This document shows, one piece after another, positions 46,340 through 57,410 of a DNA stretch of 64,000 nucleotides. Made by a program: the position numbers and the translations under genes. The stretch is from Dermanyssus gallinae. Its lineage: Eukaryota; Arthropoda; Arachnida; Mesostigmata; Dermanyssidae. The stretch covers positions 186,001 to 250,000 of the forward strand of contig QVRM01002429.1 of NCBI GenBank assembly GCA_003439945.1, in the 5' to 3' direction. How positions within the stretch are numbered: position 1 is the stretch's first letter; every line of letters starts with the position of its first letter. The notes under the pieces were generated by a model. The model was not told the DNA's origin and ran no database searches. It saw nothing but the letters and a program-made list of their open reading frames with translations.

Positions 46340-49260
46340 TAAACTCTTGCTGTTTCTACCTAGTAGGACGCCATCTAATTTCGAAGTGTCTTTAGGCACG
46401 CTGGCATCCTTTTTTGGCGAGCACTTCACACAAGTCCGGTCACAGGGAATTTTAGCACGCTGCACATTGGAGGGACAGCGCGCCGGACGACAACAGGGCT
46501 GGGAGGTTCACACTGATAAGGCATCGTTCAGCGATCACCGCATCACATATAGCGTGCACCTTGGCGACACAGAACTCGGGTTACCCACTTATTTCTGCCG
46601 CATCTGGCAGCATCGTCGCCTAAATAATTAACTGAAAGCGTACAGCAATGCGGGGACCGCCTCAACTCAACTTCTTAATATCTGGATGATACCACGCTGA
46701 TATATGTTCTTGAGACGGCTTATCGAGCGACCGGTGCACCCCCACGGGGTCACGGCTTACGCCATGCAAATCCGTAGTGAACCCCAATGTCAAAAAGTAG
46801 CGCTATTATATAAAGACCAACCGGGTGCAAACCCGGGCTTGGTTGTGGGTTGCCGGCAAGCGGTGCTGCAGAGGCCAAGAGCACTCATTTATCGTAGAAG
46901 AGGGATCAGTACTCGAGCTAGTGCTACTACAGCAAAACGCAATGTGCGCTCAGATCCACCCTTTCCCGCGCTGAGGTCTTAAAGGACCCTTTGGAGGAAA
47001 TGAAGTTTTACCCGTAGGTCTCTCCTTATCGAATTGTCGCGGGGAAACTCCGTTTCCCGTCTCCCCCTTTCACTTGGCAGGACGCTTTAAGTGATGGCCA
47101 GCCGTGTCCAAGCGTTGAGCCCTTACAGGGAAGGAAATATTGCAAACTGCCGAGCACCTTCCCCCCAGCAAGGCGCCAGATGGCGCGCCCTCAGGTTATG
47201 CGAATCTTCGCTAACCAGCACCCAAAACTGCTGACAAACCTAATGTTTGTCGACCAACTGGTTACAACCCTGTCGATAAGCAAAGCTAAAGCTTCGTTGT
47301 TCTCAAGGTGGCTGCAGGGAAGCACCCACCGGTGTCAGCAGATCAAACAGCAAGGCGATCCACACTTGGTCGCCACGAGGCATGTTGACATTTCACTTTT
47401 AGAGGCTGATAGCCTAGATGTGGGCTGTGATGTGGATACTTGTTGTGAACTGCTAGAGAGAACTATGAGAATTGCAGTGAGCTGGAAGAGACCGGGGCAG
47501 AGGAGATCACGACAGTGGTTTTGTTAGGCTTGCTATCTCGCCCACTGTGGGGTGCTCGAGCTCTTGCGCAAAGCGAGGGTAAAGACACCACCGCACCTGC
47601 TAGCGAGACGCTGGTTTGAGTACTTTAAGAGCAGAAAATATTGTATATAGCTATGCTATGAACATATGCGTGAATACGCTAGGAGGGAGGAAATCTGACT
47701 GCTCGAAACAGCAGAACGCAAGCCCTCAGCCTACGTTGTGTGACTTCGTAGGGGAGGGCCTGCTCAGCGACAAACAGGTAACGAGTCACCTGACCGGTTA
47801 TCTAGATATTTGCGAGACCGTACGTCGGACTCCAATGATTGAGCGTCTGTTTACATCAAAGCAGATTACCATGAATGTGCCCTTTGAAGTAGAAGAAGTA
47901 AGTCAGATTCTGCACTCTCTTCCAAGACTAAAACGTGCGGGGCCAGAAAGGTGTATTATGAGCACTGGGTGCAGCCTGAGCCCTTCTGTCAAACCATCTT
48001 TGTGATTTCTTCAACGAAAGGAGGTCTGAAAGGAGGTTGAAGCAGATCTTCTGCAAATTAAATAAAACACGGATTGAGCACGTGGTCGACCAGATCCTTC
48101 CGTCGGAGTAATTCGGCTTTCGGAGAGGTCGGGATCACGTGATGCAATCCATGTGCTTCAGTCAGAGATAGAGCGAGCTGTGGCAAAACCCGGAGACCAT
48201 TTGTATGCAGTCTTTACAGACTGCGTCAAAGCCTTTGAAAAAGCACCTCGAGGTCTTCTGGTGAAGTCATTGCGACATGTAGGGGTTAGTGGCTCTCTTC
48301 TTAAGCTTCTTTGATGAGGACACCTTACTGGTATGAGGTGAGCAGGAAGTGTTGCAGATAAAGCGAATTGTAAGAACCCTGCAAGGCCGCCCATTAAGCT
48401 GCGTCTCCTTCACTTCTCTGCTTGCCGATTTTGTCGGTTAGATTACAGAAGGCCACAGTTGTGGCGTAGGTGTTCCTTATCTCAAGGGAGCTGGAAATAA
48501 ACGGCATCAAGGCCAAAGCTATGAAATTCAGAAGAGGACATTGATTGTCTGTCTAAGACGTCATACGTTGCGGCAGCCAATCCCTGGCGTTCGTCAACCC
48601 CCTTCGGTATCTGGGGCTTCGGCTTCATCATACTGGGACGACCTTCATTGTTTACATCGTCAAGACAGTGCGCAAAGCCCTAATCTCTCTTTATGGAGAG
48701 GTATGCGACGTCCGGCGACTGTCCGCCCTGACGTCAGTGGCACTCTTCTACCTCAAGATTGTTTCAACGCTGATGTATGGTCGTGACAGAGTATGGGAAC
48801 ACCTCACTCGGGTAAACTTTAGTTTGCTTGAACGGTATTTTACAATATGCATGAAGCCTTTTGCCTGTCAATACGAACAAAGAGCCGTTTTGTGTACCTA
48901 ATGTCAGGCTGTGCATCGGTTGGTAAGATAATTCGATTAAGTTTGAACAGTACAGTACCATTCGAGAGCTCTATCTCGGAATGGGAAAATATAGTTGAAC
49001 AGGAGACCTGGATATTTTCAGTGCCTCTTACCTCTGGTCTGGTCTTGCATGTGACAATCGCCACGTCTATACCAGATAGTTCATGGCTATCATCGCCTGG
49101 TCTGTTCAAACACGAGCTTCTACGAGGAGTACACGGAGTGCATCTGTCGACTGTGCTCTCAGATGTATACGAACTTTCATGCGTCTGCCTGTCCGGCCCT
49201 TGCGAAAAGTATCCTTCTACTGTAACCAAAAAGAGTCAAAGCAACTCCATGGAATTTTGT
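46340..49260 (+). mobile_element. Heavily decayed LINE (endonuclease, RT, C-terminus)
   Basis: Scattered + strand motifs in the right order suggest a nearly full-length, very old element. Around 46500-46560, DKASFSDHRITYSV fits the endonuclease S-D-H-R/H catalytic motif. At 47870-47960, FEVEEVSQILHSLPRLKRAGPE fits the pre-RT segment (LP-x-x-KAPGPD). Near 48110-48160, FGFRRGRDHVMQS is the fingers motif. Near 48190-48270, LYAVFTDCVKAFEKAPRGLL is palm motif A. Near 48380-48420, LQGRPLSCVSFTSLLADFV is the QG-motif region. At 48690-48830, STLMYGRDRVWEHLTRVN resembles the C-terminal segment. The active-site ADD box was not found. Frames change constantly. Clade is not assigned. Confidence 0.5.
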
Positions 49261-49269
49261 GCTTATATT

Positions 49270-50735
49270 TGATGACTTTCCATCGGCCACAAGTCCTTAT
49301 GTCGTTTCTTACTGAGGCAAAAGCAGCCTTTTGCATGGCTCGCTTAATGATATGATGAAATCTGGTGACTAGGCAACGTAACCACAATGAAAACGTTTCC
49401 AGGGGTTACATTTATTATTCGTGGAGTTTACTAGACATTGCTGCAGTTCATTTAGTCGATAGATAAAAAGGTCATCCTCGGTATAAGCCGCCTCGGTCCC
49501 AACGGCAATCTTTAGTGAACGACCATTATTTTATAAAGCATCGGGAAGTTGCAAACCCTATGTTAAACAACTTAACCGCACCCTATGCTAACGAGAGTGG
49601 AGCGCGGCATTAAAATAAGCTGATTACAGGGCTGTACCTATTGTTAAGGCCATCAATAAAGTGGGCGGCTGCATAGGTCGCCTTGTTGGGGGCCGAGACT
49701 CGCGCACCGCTTCGAGTGAGAATGTGCACGCAAGTAAATGTATGTGTGTACTGCGCAAGGGAATCGCAATCATTGGTGGCTGTCATAGCGATGCAAATAA
49801 CAGTAATCTTTTCTGCGAACGGAAAAAAATCGTTTTTATTTCGAAATTGTTAGATAAAAATCCGCAAAATTACGTAATGTCAGCGATTAACATGTCATTT
49901 TAATAATCACAGGCAATCATACTCCAGCGGGGATCCTTGAAGTGCTGTGGTAGGCCAGCGTGGTGCAATAAATGTTGCAAGATCGACCAGGATGTCGCGG
50001 ATGGCAGCTTTCAAAAAAGAAGTGAAGAAACCTTTTTCACTATTCGAATAAATTGCTATATATCATGATAGCGTTTGATGATAGATATTTGATAGATTGA
50101 TGGCGTTGCGTCTGAAAGCAAGGCGGTTGTAGCGCCGCTGTGGAGGTCTATAGAAATTGTGTTCCAGTTGAGGGCTCATTAAACGCTGTTAGTACTATTT
50201 CTAACGTATTGAGGTTAATTGGCGTGAGAGGTAGTACTATTTATCATGTATTGAATTTCATTAGAAGGGGAGGTTAAATGTAATCAAACGTCATGCTTAG
50301 TGAATTCAGACTAACGTATTTAGGTTTTTTTTGCCAATTGTGTAGCTGATATTTGCAACTCGCACAGTAGTCTTCTCTCCTTTGAATTGTTTCACCAGTT
50401 GAGGGTAGCACTTCTTGCGTCTATAGTATCAACGGGAAAATCACTCGGAGATACTTTCTTCCCACCTACTGCAGTCGCCCATAGAGCACATTGCGGCACG
50501 ACTTTACTAATCGTGTTTTGGGCCAGCAAGGAGTTATTGGTCTTGTCTAATGTGCACCTATATTATAAAGTCCCCTTTGCCGCAAAATTCGATTACAAAG
50601 CACAGCTGTACTTTGTCGACATAGAATGAGGAAACTACTGGCTCTTAATTAGTGTGCTCTATATAGCCAACACCAAAATCAATTCTTGGTATTAGCTGAT
50701 TTTGACATACATGGCGGGGTTGATGGAACAGGAGA
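49270..50735. other. No recognisable gene
   Basis: Mixed sequence. Repeated TTAGTACTATTTAT/C-like words near 50185 and 50235 hint at a small local repeat. No coding domain is seen. Confidence 0.35.
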
Positions 50736-50739
50736 GGGG

Positions 50740-50846
50740 ACGTGGATAAATCGCATGCCACATTCGAATGGCCTGCCGATGGTCTAGCGGTGATGCTCCG
50801 TGGATAACAATACGCGGTCTCCTCTCTCGCGAAACTCAAATGTCCT
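50740..50846 (+). repeat. tRNA-like dispersed repeat, copy 1
   Basis: The stretch includes ATGGTCTAGCGG, close to the tRNA A-box region of Asp/Glu tRNAs, then CCGTG and CGCGG that could pair as an anticodon-stem relic. GCGAAACTC, a weak B-box resemblance, and a T6 run follow. It is alignable with 59804-59903. It might be a decayed tRNA-derived SINE. It is not a functional tRNA: no acceptor stem can be formed and the B-box is poor. Confidence 0.35.
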
Positions 50847-51123
50847 TTTTTCATATGAAATAAATAAATATCTACATTCCTAATTAGTGGGATCAATATA
50901 GAAACAGCTGCAGGTCTTTTTTATATACACTAATACAGGGTCGTCTGCTAGCGGTAGCCGTGAGCGGTCACGTTTGGATCGAGGTCCCGAAAATTGTGCA
51001 ATTTTTAGTTAAATTCAGTGCTGTGGACAATTCGGTGTATTCGGAAGATATTCTTTATAACCGGTACTTCTGTGCAACTAAGCGAGACGAGTCGTTAGGC
51101 ATTGCCTGGTGCTAAAGAAGAAA

Positions 51124-52512
51124 ATGGCAGCATGCAACACCAACGGGTTTGACGATAGAGACAGCAAAAATTGTGAGACAAAACTGTGCGCTTAATGTGA
51201 CAAGAGTATAGACAAAACCACCAGAGGAGTAAAGTGTTCTGTCTGTGACCAGTGCTACCATGACGAGTGCCTGCGAAACATAGGCTGCACGCCAATAGGC
51301 GCGCAACTACGAAAAGCGCTGCGGGAAAATGCGAGCATGAAATGGCAATGCGGCCGTTGTAGATTTGAAAGTGATAGTACAAACAACCCGTTACCGAATA
51401 CAACCGAGCCAGGAGGCAAATACCATCAATCTCCGAATATTGACATCCCAGTACCGGGGTCATCAAGAAAAGGCCCAACAAAATTGATTTCTTCGGTATA
51501 AATGATCAAAATATCTTGATAAGTGAAACGGAAGATAATCTAGCGGAGGACAAGCTAGATCCTCAGACCGCCAAAAGCAAAACCGGCGCACATTGTAAAT
51601 CGACGGCAGCCGCGGAGGAGACTGAAACCGACACACAAGCCAAGTCGACCCTATCGATACAGCAGCATCCGAAAAACAACATCGGGGCTGCTGAAAATGA
51701 CGAGGCAGACACCCTTAATGAGATGAACGCAATTGAACAACGTCTCCTTCAAAAGATTAAAGACCTAGAGAAGAAGTTCGCGCAGGAAATGAAAGGGCTG
51801 AGAGCGGCTCTGCAACAAGCAAAAATAGAAGCAGAGAATTCACGAGCAGAGGCGCGCAGAGCGATGCAAATAGTCGCGAATATACGGGTACATCAGCAAC
51901 AGCACCAACAACGAGAAAACCTGGACAAAAATGAGCAAATAGACAGAGATGCTATGGTGATGGAGAAGGCACTTGTTATTGGAGACTCCTGGGTCGGGAG
52001 ATATAAGGATGCACTCTTGACGGAAATAGATAAGGATCGAAGTGTCGACATTCGCTATTTCGGCGGCAGGAGGGCCGAGGACATCGCAAACGAAGCAGAA
52101 AAGTGGCTTCAGGCAAATGAAGGCGCGAGAACGGTGGTATATCAAGGCGGACTAAACGATTTACTTAGCGCCACCGATAAGCACGAACAACAGCTGGCGC
52201 ACATACGTGTGAACAAAGAAGTACAGCGAGTAATAAACATGTGCGTCGAGCTAGGAGTGAACTTATCGATCTGTACAATACCGAACATTCCAAAGGTACG
52301 CGCACTTGCTGATGAACGAGCTCATCCGAGATACTGTCAAGCAGGCGGACAGTCCGTTGGTGGAAATAATCGAGACTGGAATGGCTGCACAGTTTTTAGC
52401 AAAGGACGACGTCCATGTGAGCTCTGTTGGAGGGGCGATCATGGCGCTCGAGGTAGCCAAAGAGCTCCGTAAGCGCATGCAGATTAAACAGCGCCCACCA
52501 AACGCTCCATGA
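51124..52512 (+). pseudogene. LINE 'C' ORF1: PHD finger, coiled coil, SGNH esterase
   Basis: From ATG 51124 the frame gives a zinc-finger pattern: C-x-x-x-x-L-C-A-stop-C, then KCSVCDQCYHDECL, then WQCGRC. It fits a PHD finger, with a TAA in the first cysteine pair. After a frame change near 51478, the 51516 frame continues with an acidic linker and a heptad-rich helix (51720-51870, EQRLLQKIKDLEKKF). ALVIGDSWVG follows (SGNH block I, with GDS nucleophile), then VVYQGGLNDLL (block III, G-x-N-D). After another frameshift near 52306, KDDVHVSSVGG supplies the block V D-x-x-H. Thus the catalytic Ser, Asn, Asp and His of the esterase are all traceable, but in two frames. ORF1 esterases are known in CR1/L2-type LINEs. 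Confidence 0.8.
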
Positions 52513-53840
52513 GAGCCCCCACGCTACGTCCTATGTGGATGAGAAGGAATAGACAACACCAGCAAGGTCCGGCATGGCCTCAACAGCAACAAGAGCCGCA
52601 ACCACAGAAAGGCGACAAGTATAAGACGATCGGGGTAACCTGGCGCACGGGGCAAGCAGACATAATTGGAGAGAGTTACAGCGCCAACAATCACGTGGAG
52701 GAGAGGCATAACAGAACTAATCCGAGAACTTTTACGGATGGTGTTAATCAATATAATTGCCAGCGAAGGAACAAGTTTTTTCACGGCATCAGGGAAGACG
52801 ACGGAGCAACAGACATGGCAGCGGAGCAAGGAAACTACAACAGAGGAAGCTGGCAGGAAATTAACCGACAAAAATACCACAAGGAATACAACAGGACCAA
52901 CAACTGGAACCGAGAATGCACCGAAGGAAGACAGGAAACCTACCAATATAACAACAACAGGGCGACAGAGGGAGACGGGGAAGCACAGTTACAACAAAGG
53001 CATGCGGTTGAATACCGAAGACCGTACGGGAGCAATGGTTGGGGAAGGAGATGGGGGAATAGAGACTGCTGGGGCCACGGGATGTGGGGTTGGAGGGCCC
53101 AAACCCGACCCACGGCAATAGTGACTGAGACACACTTGCTTCAAGTAGAAACTCCACCGTTACATAAGGATGTAAGGTGGATAGGTGTAAACAGAAAAGT
53201 GTCACAAAACAGATTCGGAGGAGTTGGAGTACTGATAGGAAAAAGTCATCATGTAGAGGTTGTTGAGGCAAGTGAAAAAAGCGACTTAATAGCAGTGGAA
53301 ATAGGGAAACGGCCAGGCTGTTTAAGAATTGTAGTTGGATACAGACCACCCAGCAATACAGAAAACAAAGACAAGATCTTTTATGAAACAATTAAGAAGC
53401 TTGTTAAAGAGAACATAGAGACCATAATTATAGGGGATTTTAATGCGCATCTGTTCTACTTTGGTAAAAATACCGATGAGGCCGGTAGGGATTTAGAAAA
53501 CCTGTGTAACCAAGCAGGTTTAAAGAATATGAACCTAAGTGTGAAATGCGAGGGAACTTTCACCTATACAGAGGCAAAAAAGAAGTCGACCGTCGACCAA
53601 AGAGCAGAAAAGTGGATTGTAAACATGTGTATTGACGAAGATAAACAACACAATGTGGAGAGCGACCACAATTTGATAACTTTTAGCGGTCAGAATAGGC
53701 ACCCGAAATTAAAGAGAAAACAGAACAAAACTACAAAAATAATAGACAAGAGAAAGTTTGCAAAAGGGCTAGAACAGTGGAGGGAAACTGGGGTAGGACT
53801 ATCGTATGAAAAGGTATTAGAATGGCAAAGCAAATCCTAG
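52509..53840 (+). pseudogene. LINE 'C' linker and endonuclease part of ORF2
   Basis: A 443-codon open frame. Its first 200 residues are rich in Gln, Asn, Arg and Gly (for example NGWGRRWGNRDCWGHGMWGW), with no fold I recognise; this may be the tail of ORF1. An APE-type endonuclease follows: IVTETHL (catalytic Glu), RFGGVGVLI, VVGYRPPS, IIGDFNAH (catalytic Asp and Asn), GTFTYTE, and VESDHNLI (catalytic Asp and His). The usual N-terminal N-x-N/Q-G segment of the nuclease is missing, so the 5' part of this domain is deleted. The frame ends at a TAG inside the inverted repeat at 53817-53874. The next piece (SRTINSWWNEGLNRG, about 53900) resumes the pre-RT linker in the 53858 frame. Confidence 0.75.
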
Positions 53841-53874
53841 ATAACTCAATCTAGGATTTGCTTTGCCATTCTAA
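53817..53874. repeat. Perfect 24-bp inverted repeat, 10-base loop, within LINE 'C'
   Basis: Left arm 53817-53840 and right arm 53851-53874 are exact reverse complements; similarity continues for about 12 more bases outward with two mismatches. The left arm encodes EWQSKS-stop in the element's own frame. The right arm is a reversed copy of it, which breaks the reading frame. Confidence 0.95.
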
Positions 53875-54090
53875 TTCCTTTTTAATAACTGTCAGTTTGG
53901 CACCAAGCCGCACGATCAACTCGTGGTGGAATGAAGGTTTAAATAGAGGTTTGCAACAAAGAAGACACCTGTCCAGACAACATCGAAAGGCGGTACGCCA
54001 AAACGACATGAAGCAAGCAGATAAGCTGTGGAGGGAATACATGGAAGTAAAAATGAAACTAAGCGATGATATAGCCAACGCCATAAGATT
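53858..54090 (+). pseudogene. LINE 'C' pre-RT linker fragment
   Basis: From about 53890 the frame reads LAPSRTINSWWNEGLNRG, then a basic helix (SRQHRKAVRQ) and MKQADKLWREYMEVKMKLSDD. This is the standard segment between endonuclease and RT in LINEs, where the WW-x-E motif precedes an R/K-rich helix. It stops at the insertion point of element D near 54090, and the same protein resumes at 57411 with LDKLKDLKK. Confidence 0.75.
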
Positions 54091-54092
54091 GA

Positions 54093-54306
54093 CGCCAGAA
54101 GAAGAGACAACAACATCTACGCCAATGACCATCTGACACCCGCCAACGCGAGCCTGCATTACCGCCTCCGTCGCCTCAAGGCCAACAAGAAAATTTCTGA
54201 CGTCCGAACGTCAGACTGCCGCGTACAAATCCGTCTCAACAGCAGCGCTCCCTGGCGGGACGTGACAACCGACACCGATATCGATGCCCTTGTCGGTCGC
54301 AAATAG
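54093..54306 (+). pseudogene. LINE 'D' ORF1, C-terminal fragment
   Basis: The frame NNIYANDHLTPANASLHYRL, followed by RRLKANKKISDVR and CRVQIRLNS, fits the conserved C-terminal domain of CR1-type ORF1 proteins (baculovirus FP-like), where the hallmark is Y-V-N-D/E-x-LTP. The stop is TAG at 54304. The upstream part of ORF1, including its coiled coil or zinc finger, is gone. Only 21 bases separate this stop from the ORF2 ATG. Confidence 0.7.
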
Positions 54307-54327
54307 TCGTCACCATATTATTACTAT

Positions 54328-57216
54328 ATGACAGCTAGTCAAACAATTAATGTCACAGAACTTAAAATAGAACCTGACTCTTTCTACGGAATACACTGCA
54401 ATATTAATGGTGCCAAGTCTCATATACACGACATTGAAACGATGTTACATTTGCTTCCTTACCCTCCGTCATTTATCGCTTTGTCGGAAACTCGTATCTC
54501 GCGACAGGAGGCAGCCGCTTTTCAGATTAATAATTATAACCAATTTGTTGATTGCCGTAATGAGCCGGGTGGAGGTGTGGCACTGTTTATTAGACATGAT
54601 TATGTGGTACGCGAGCGGAACGATCTCAAACTACTCCTTCCGGCAGACGCTCGATGCGAAAGTATTTTTGTTGAGGTGTTTGCCGATGGTCAGAGTACAG
54701 TTGTGGGATCATTTTATAGGCAACCGTCGGGGAGGCCCTTGGATTTCTTGTGTGCACTAGAAGAATTACTGCCTAAAATGAATAGCCTAAACACAATATG
54801 TCTCGGTGATGCGAATATTGACTTGTTAGATAAGGGCTCACATGCAACTGACCTGTATGAGTTACTACACTCGTATGACTTTCGAGAGATTATTGGTTTG
54901 CCGACTAGAGTGGCTTGTGTGGACACTGCTCACGGCCAACGTATCACCGAAACATGCATAGATCATATTTACTGCAATGTTTCACCCAAGACAACTATCG
55001 CCTCCGGCGTTCTTACGACCACTTTTTCTGACCACTTTACCACATTTATTTGTCTAAAATCTAAGCCGTCGGCCGCCAACGAGTGCCCACAATTCAAACT
55101 CAACTATGATCAAATAGTCGCCGAACTGTCATCGTCTATGTGGGACGACCTACACGGACTGCATGACGTCAACGAGGCATTTGAATTGTTTAGAGTAAGA
55201 GTTATGTCGGCGGTGAAGCGTAATAGTACTGAGATCAAGAATACTAAGTCGAGAAACGTAATTCGAAAAAAATGGGTGACACCGGAATTATATGCCCTTA
55301 TTAAAGAGAAGGAACAGGCGTACGCAATACACAGAGCTGACCCCACACACAACGGCAAATGCAAAACTTATCGTATACTCAGGAACAGGGTGACAAGATT
55401 CTCACGCAAATGTAGAATGGAAGCGAACTGCAACATAGTTACAGACAGAATTAATAACCGGAGGGGTCCTTGGGAGGCAATCCAACCTGTACTTGGAGGT
55501 GTTCAGGATAAAAAATGTACCAAACTTCTTGTAAACGGGGAACTCGTCACCGATGAAACTTCGCTAGCTAACATATTCAACCACTACTACGCAACATGTG
55601 TGACCCGTTACAACGAGTGCTCATCGAGCTATGCCATTCCGGATAACTTCTCGACGCCTGCCGAACAATTCTCCCTGCAGCCAGTCAACGTTCACAGAAT
55701 TCACCACCTTTTACAAAATGTTAAAATATGCTCCACCGCCCCCGAACAGATTCCATCACTGGTTCTTCGTAGGGCTGCGGACGCACTCGCATCGCCTCTT
55801 GAGTATATTATCAATCTTTCCATCAGAACAGGAGTATACCCCAATGTCCTAAAGCTATACCGTGTGGTTCCATTGTTCAAAGGCGGGGATCGCCTGTCCC
55901 GAGACAACTATAGACCTATCAGCATTCCCGCGCCAATATCGAAGGTCTTTGAAAAATGCATTTTTGAACAGTTTACAGATTTTATCGAAGGACACAACGT
56001 CCTACATTGTAGGCAGTTCGGTTTTCGACCTAAGATGTCGACGATTGTGCCTGTCATGGATTTTGTCGAGGACATACGGAAACACTTAAAATCAGAGAAG
56101 ACTGTAGCAGCGGTATTTATTGACCTTAGAAAGGCGTTCGATACAGTTGACTTAGACATTCTTTTAAAAAAACTCTCTACTTATAGGGCTAGTGAAAATT
56201 TTATAAAGTGGGTGCGCTCATTCATCTGTGAAAGACGCCAAGTTGTCCAAATTGGACAATCTTCTTCTCATATAGAAAATATATCGATTGGAGTGGCTCA
56301 AGGGAGTATCAGTGGTCCGCTATTATTTAATATTTTTGTTAACGATATTTTTAGTATTCCTAACCACGCAAAACTAACCTTGTTTGCTGACGACACAACG
56401 GCTCTATTCGTGGGCGACTCTCCCCAACAAGTTGAAACAATGATTCGTGAGGATATTGAAAGGCTATCTCTATGGTTCAAAAATAACGGCCTCTATATTA
56501 ATTGGTCAAAAACAGGAATTGTTCAATTTAAAACTCCAAGAGGCCAATCGACAATCAATCCTGAAGCTTTTGCATGCGACCGCAAGCTTAATATACTAGT
56601 TGAAGCGAAGTTCCTGGGCATTGTTCTTGACGAACATCTGACGTTCCAGGCGCATGCAAAACATGTCAGAAAAAAAATTGTCAGTGGCGTAGCCGCCATA
56701 TACCGCACACGCAAAATCCTTCCCCGCCAATGCCTTACGGCAATGTACCACGCGTATGTACAGAGCCACCTAACATACGGTCTGGAGGTGTACGGTCTTT
56801 CTTATGCATCTAATATAACTCTGCTTCATTTGCTTCAGAAAAGAGCACTTCGTCTTGTCTTAGGCCTCCCACATCGCGTCTCAATAACGATAGAACAATA
56901 TAAGGAACTCTCGGTGCTCCCGTTACCACATCTTATTAAATTTACCATAGTTGTCGAAATAAAGCGTATTCTTCTTGGCCATCATCCCAACCTGGTTGGC
57001 CTTATCGAATCTGCAAGGACCCAAAACACCCGAGGCTCGGCATCTCACTTGCTTATTGTCTCCCCGGCCACAAGTACGCAATCAAGGTTTGCACTATGTA
57101 ATTCAGGTGTTATCTTGTGGAACAAGTTACCTAGTGGCATTAGGACACTAATATCGCTTAGTCAATTCAAAAACACTGCTAGAACGCACTATCTTACCTT
57201 ACTTGCGTCAGAATAA
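54328..57216 (+). CDS. LINE 'D' ORF2: APE endonuclease and reverse transcriptase, intact
   Basis: A 962-codon uninterrupted ORF. Residues about 18-240 are an APE-type endonuclease: HCNINGAKSH (Asn), ALSETRIS (Glu), GGGVALFIR, CLGDANIDLL (Asp/Asn), ETCIDHIYCN, TFSDHFTT (Asp/His). A linker of about 250 residues leads to RT: FKGGDRLSRDNYRPISI, FGFRPKMST, AVFIDLRKAFDTVDLDIL (palm motif A), GVAQGSISGPLLFNIF, LTLFADDTTALF (active site F-A-D-D), then WSKTGIVQF and KFLGIVLDEHLTFQAH. The C-terminus includes YVQSHLTYGLEVYG and NKLPSGIRTLISLSQFK. All catalytic residues look intact, so the enzyme could in principle be active. The ATG at 54328 follows the ORF1 stop closely, as in related two-ORF elements. 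Confidence 0.9.
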   Translation: MTASQTINVTELKIEPDSFYGIHCNINGAKSHIHDIETMLHLLPYPPSFIALSETRISRQEAAAFQINNYNQFVDCRNEPGGGVALFIRHDYVVRERNDLKLLLPADARCESIFVEVFADGQSTVVGSFYRQPSGRPLDFLCALEELLPKMNSLNTICLGDANIDLLDKGSHATDLYELLHSYDFREIIGLPTRVACVDTAHGQRITETCIDHIYCNVSPKTTIASGVLTTTFSDHFTTFICLKSKPSAANECPQFKLNYDQIVAELSSSMWDDLHGLHDVNEAFELFRVRVMSAVKRNSTEIKNTKSRNVIRKKWVTPELYALIKEKEQAYAIHRADPTHNGKCKTYRILRNRVTRFSRKCRMEANCNIVTDRINNRRGPWEAIQPVLGGVQDKKCTKLLVNGELVTDETSLANIFNHYYATCVTRYNECSSSYAIPDNFSTPAEQFSLQPVNVHRIHHLLQNVKICSTAPEQIPSLVLRRAADALASPLEYIINLSIRTGVYPNVLKLYRVVPLFKGGDRLSRDNYRPISIPAPISKVFEKCIFEQFTDFIEGHNVLHCRQFGFRPKMSTIVPVMDFVEDIRKHLKSEKTVAAVFIDLRKAFDTVDLDILLKKLSTYRASENFIKWVRSFICERRQVVQIGQSSSHIENISIGVAQGSISGPLLFNIFVNDIFSIPNHAKLTLFADDTTALFVGDSPQQVETMIREDIERLSLWFKNNGLYINWSKTGIVQFKTPRGQSTINPEAFACDRKLNILVEAKFLGIVLDEHLTFQAHAKHVRKKIVSGVAAIYRTRKILPRQCLTAMYHAYVQSHLTYGLEVYGLSYASNITLLHLLQKRALRLVLGLPHRVSITIEQYKELSVLPLPHLIKFTIVVEIKRILLGHHPNLVGLIESARTQNTRGSASHLLIVSPATSTQSRFALCNSGVILWNKLPSGIRTLISLSQFKNTARTHYLTLLASE

Positions 57217-57390
57217 ACCATATTTATGTAATCATGTACACAATCTATAGAAAAATAATTGCAATAACACGAGATACTACGGTGATAATGTATAAAATCT
57301 TACTGTAACTTGTACATATGCTTCGCACTAGCCTGTGGCTATATGAAGTTGTAACACAAATGAGAAACTACAATTAAGAATGAATAAACG

Positions 57391-57410
57391 TCATATCATA
57401 TCATATCATT
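57391..57410 (+). repeat. (TCATA)n 3' tail of LINE 'D'
   Basis: About four TCATA units right after AATAAACG. This marks the 3' end of the inserted element. Another element in this window (17784-19040) has a TTCTA tail instead. Confidence 0.85.

Larger units (their letters stand above)
54093..57410 (+). mobile_element. LINE 'D', 5'-truncated, inserted in LINE 'C'
   Basis: A younger CR1/Jockey-group non-LTR element. The 5' end keeps only about the last 70 residues of ORF1 (54093-54306), ORF2 is complete and open (54328-57216), and the 3' end has AATAAA (57383) followed by a pentamer tail of repeated TCATA ending near 57410. The interrupted host element resumes directly after the tail. AGACAA occurs both at the 5' junction (about 54100) and just after the tail (57411), and might be a short target-site duplication. 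Confidence 0.85.

Noticed and set aside
50771..50846. A functional tRNA gene
   Set aside because: The A-box-like stretch is good, but no acceptor stem pairs, the anticodon loop has ten bases and the B-box is poor.
52861..53391. A 176-codon minus-strand frame
   Set aside because: It is the antisense shadow of the LINE 'C' linker and endonuclease.
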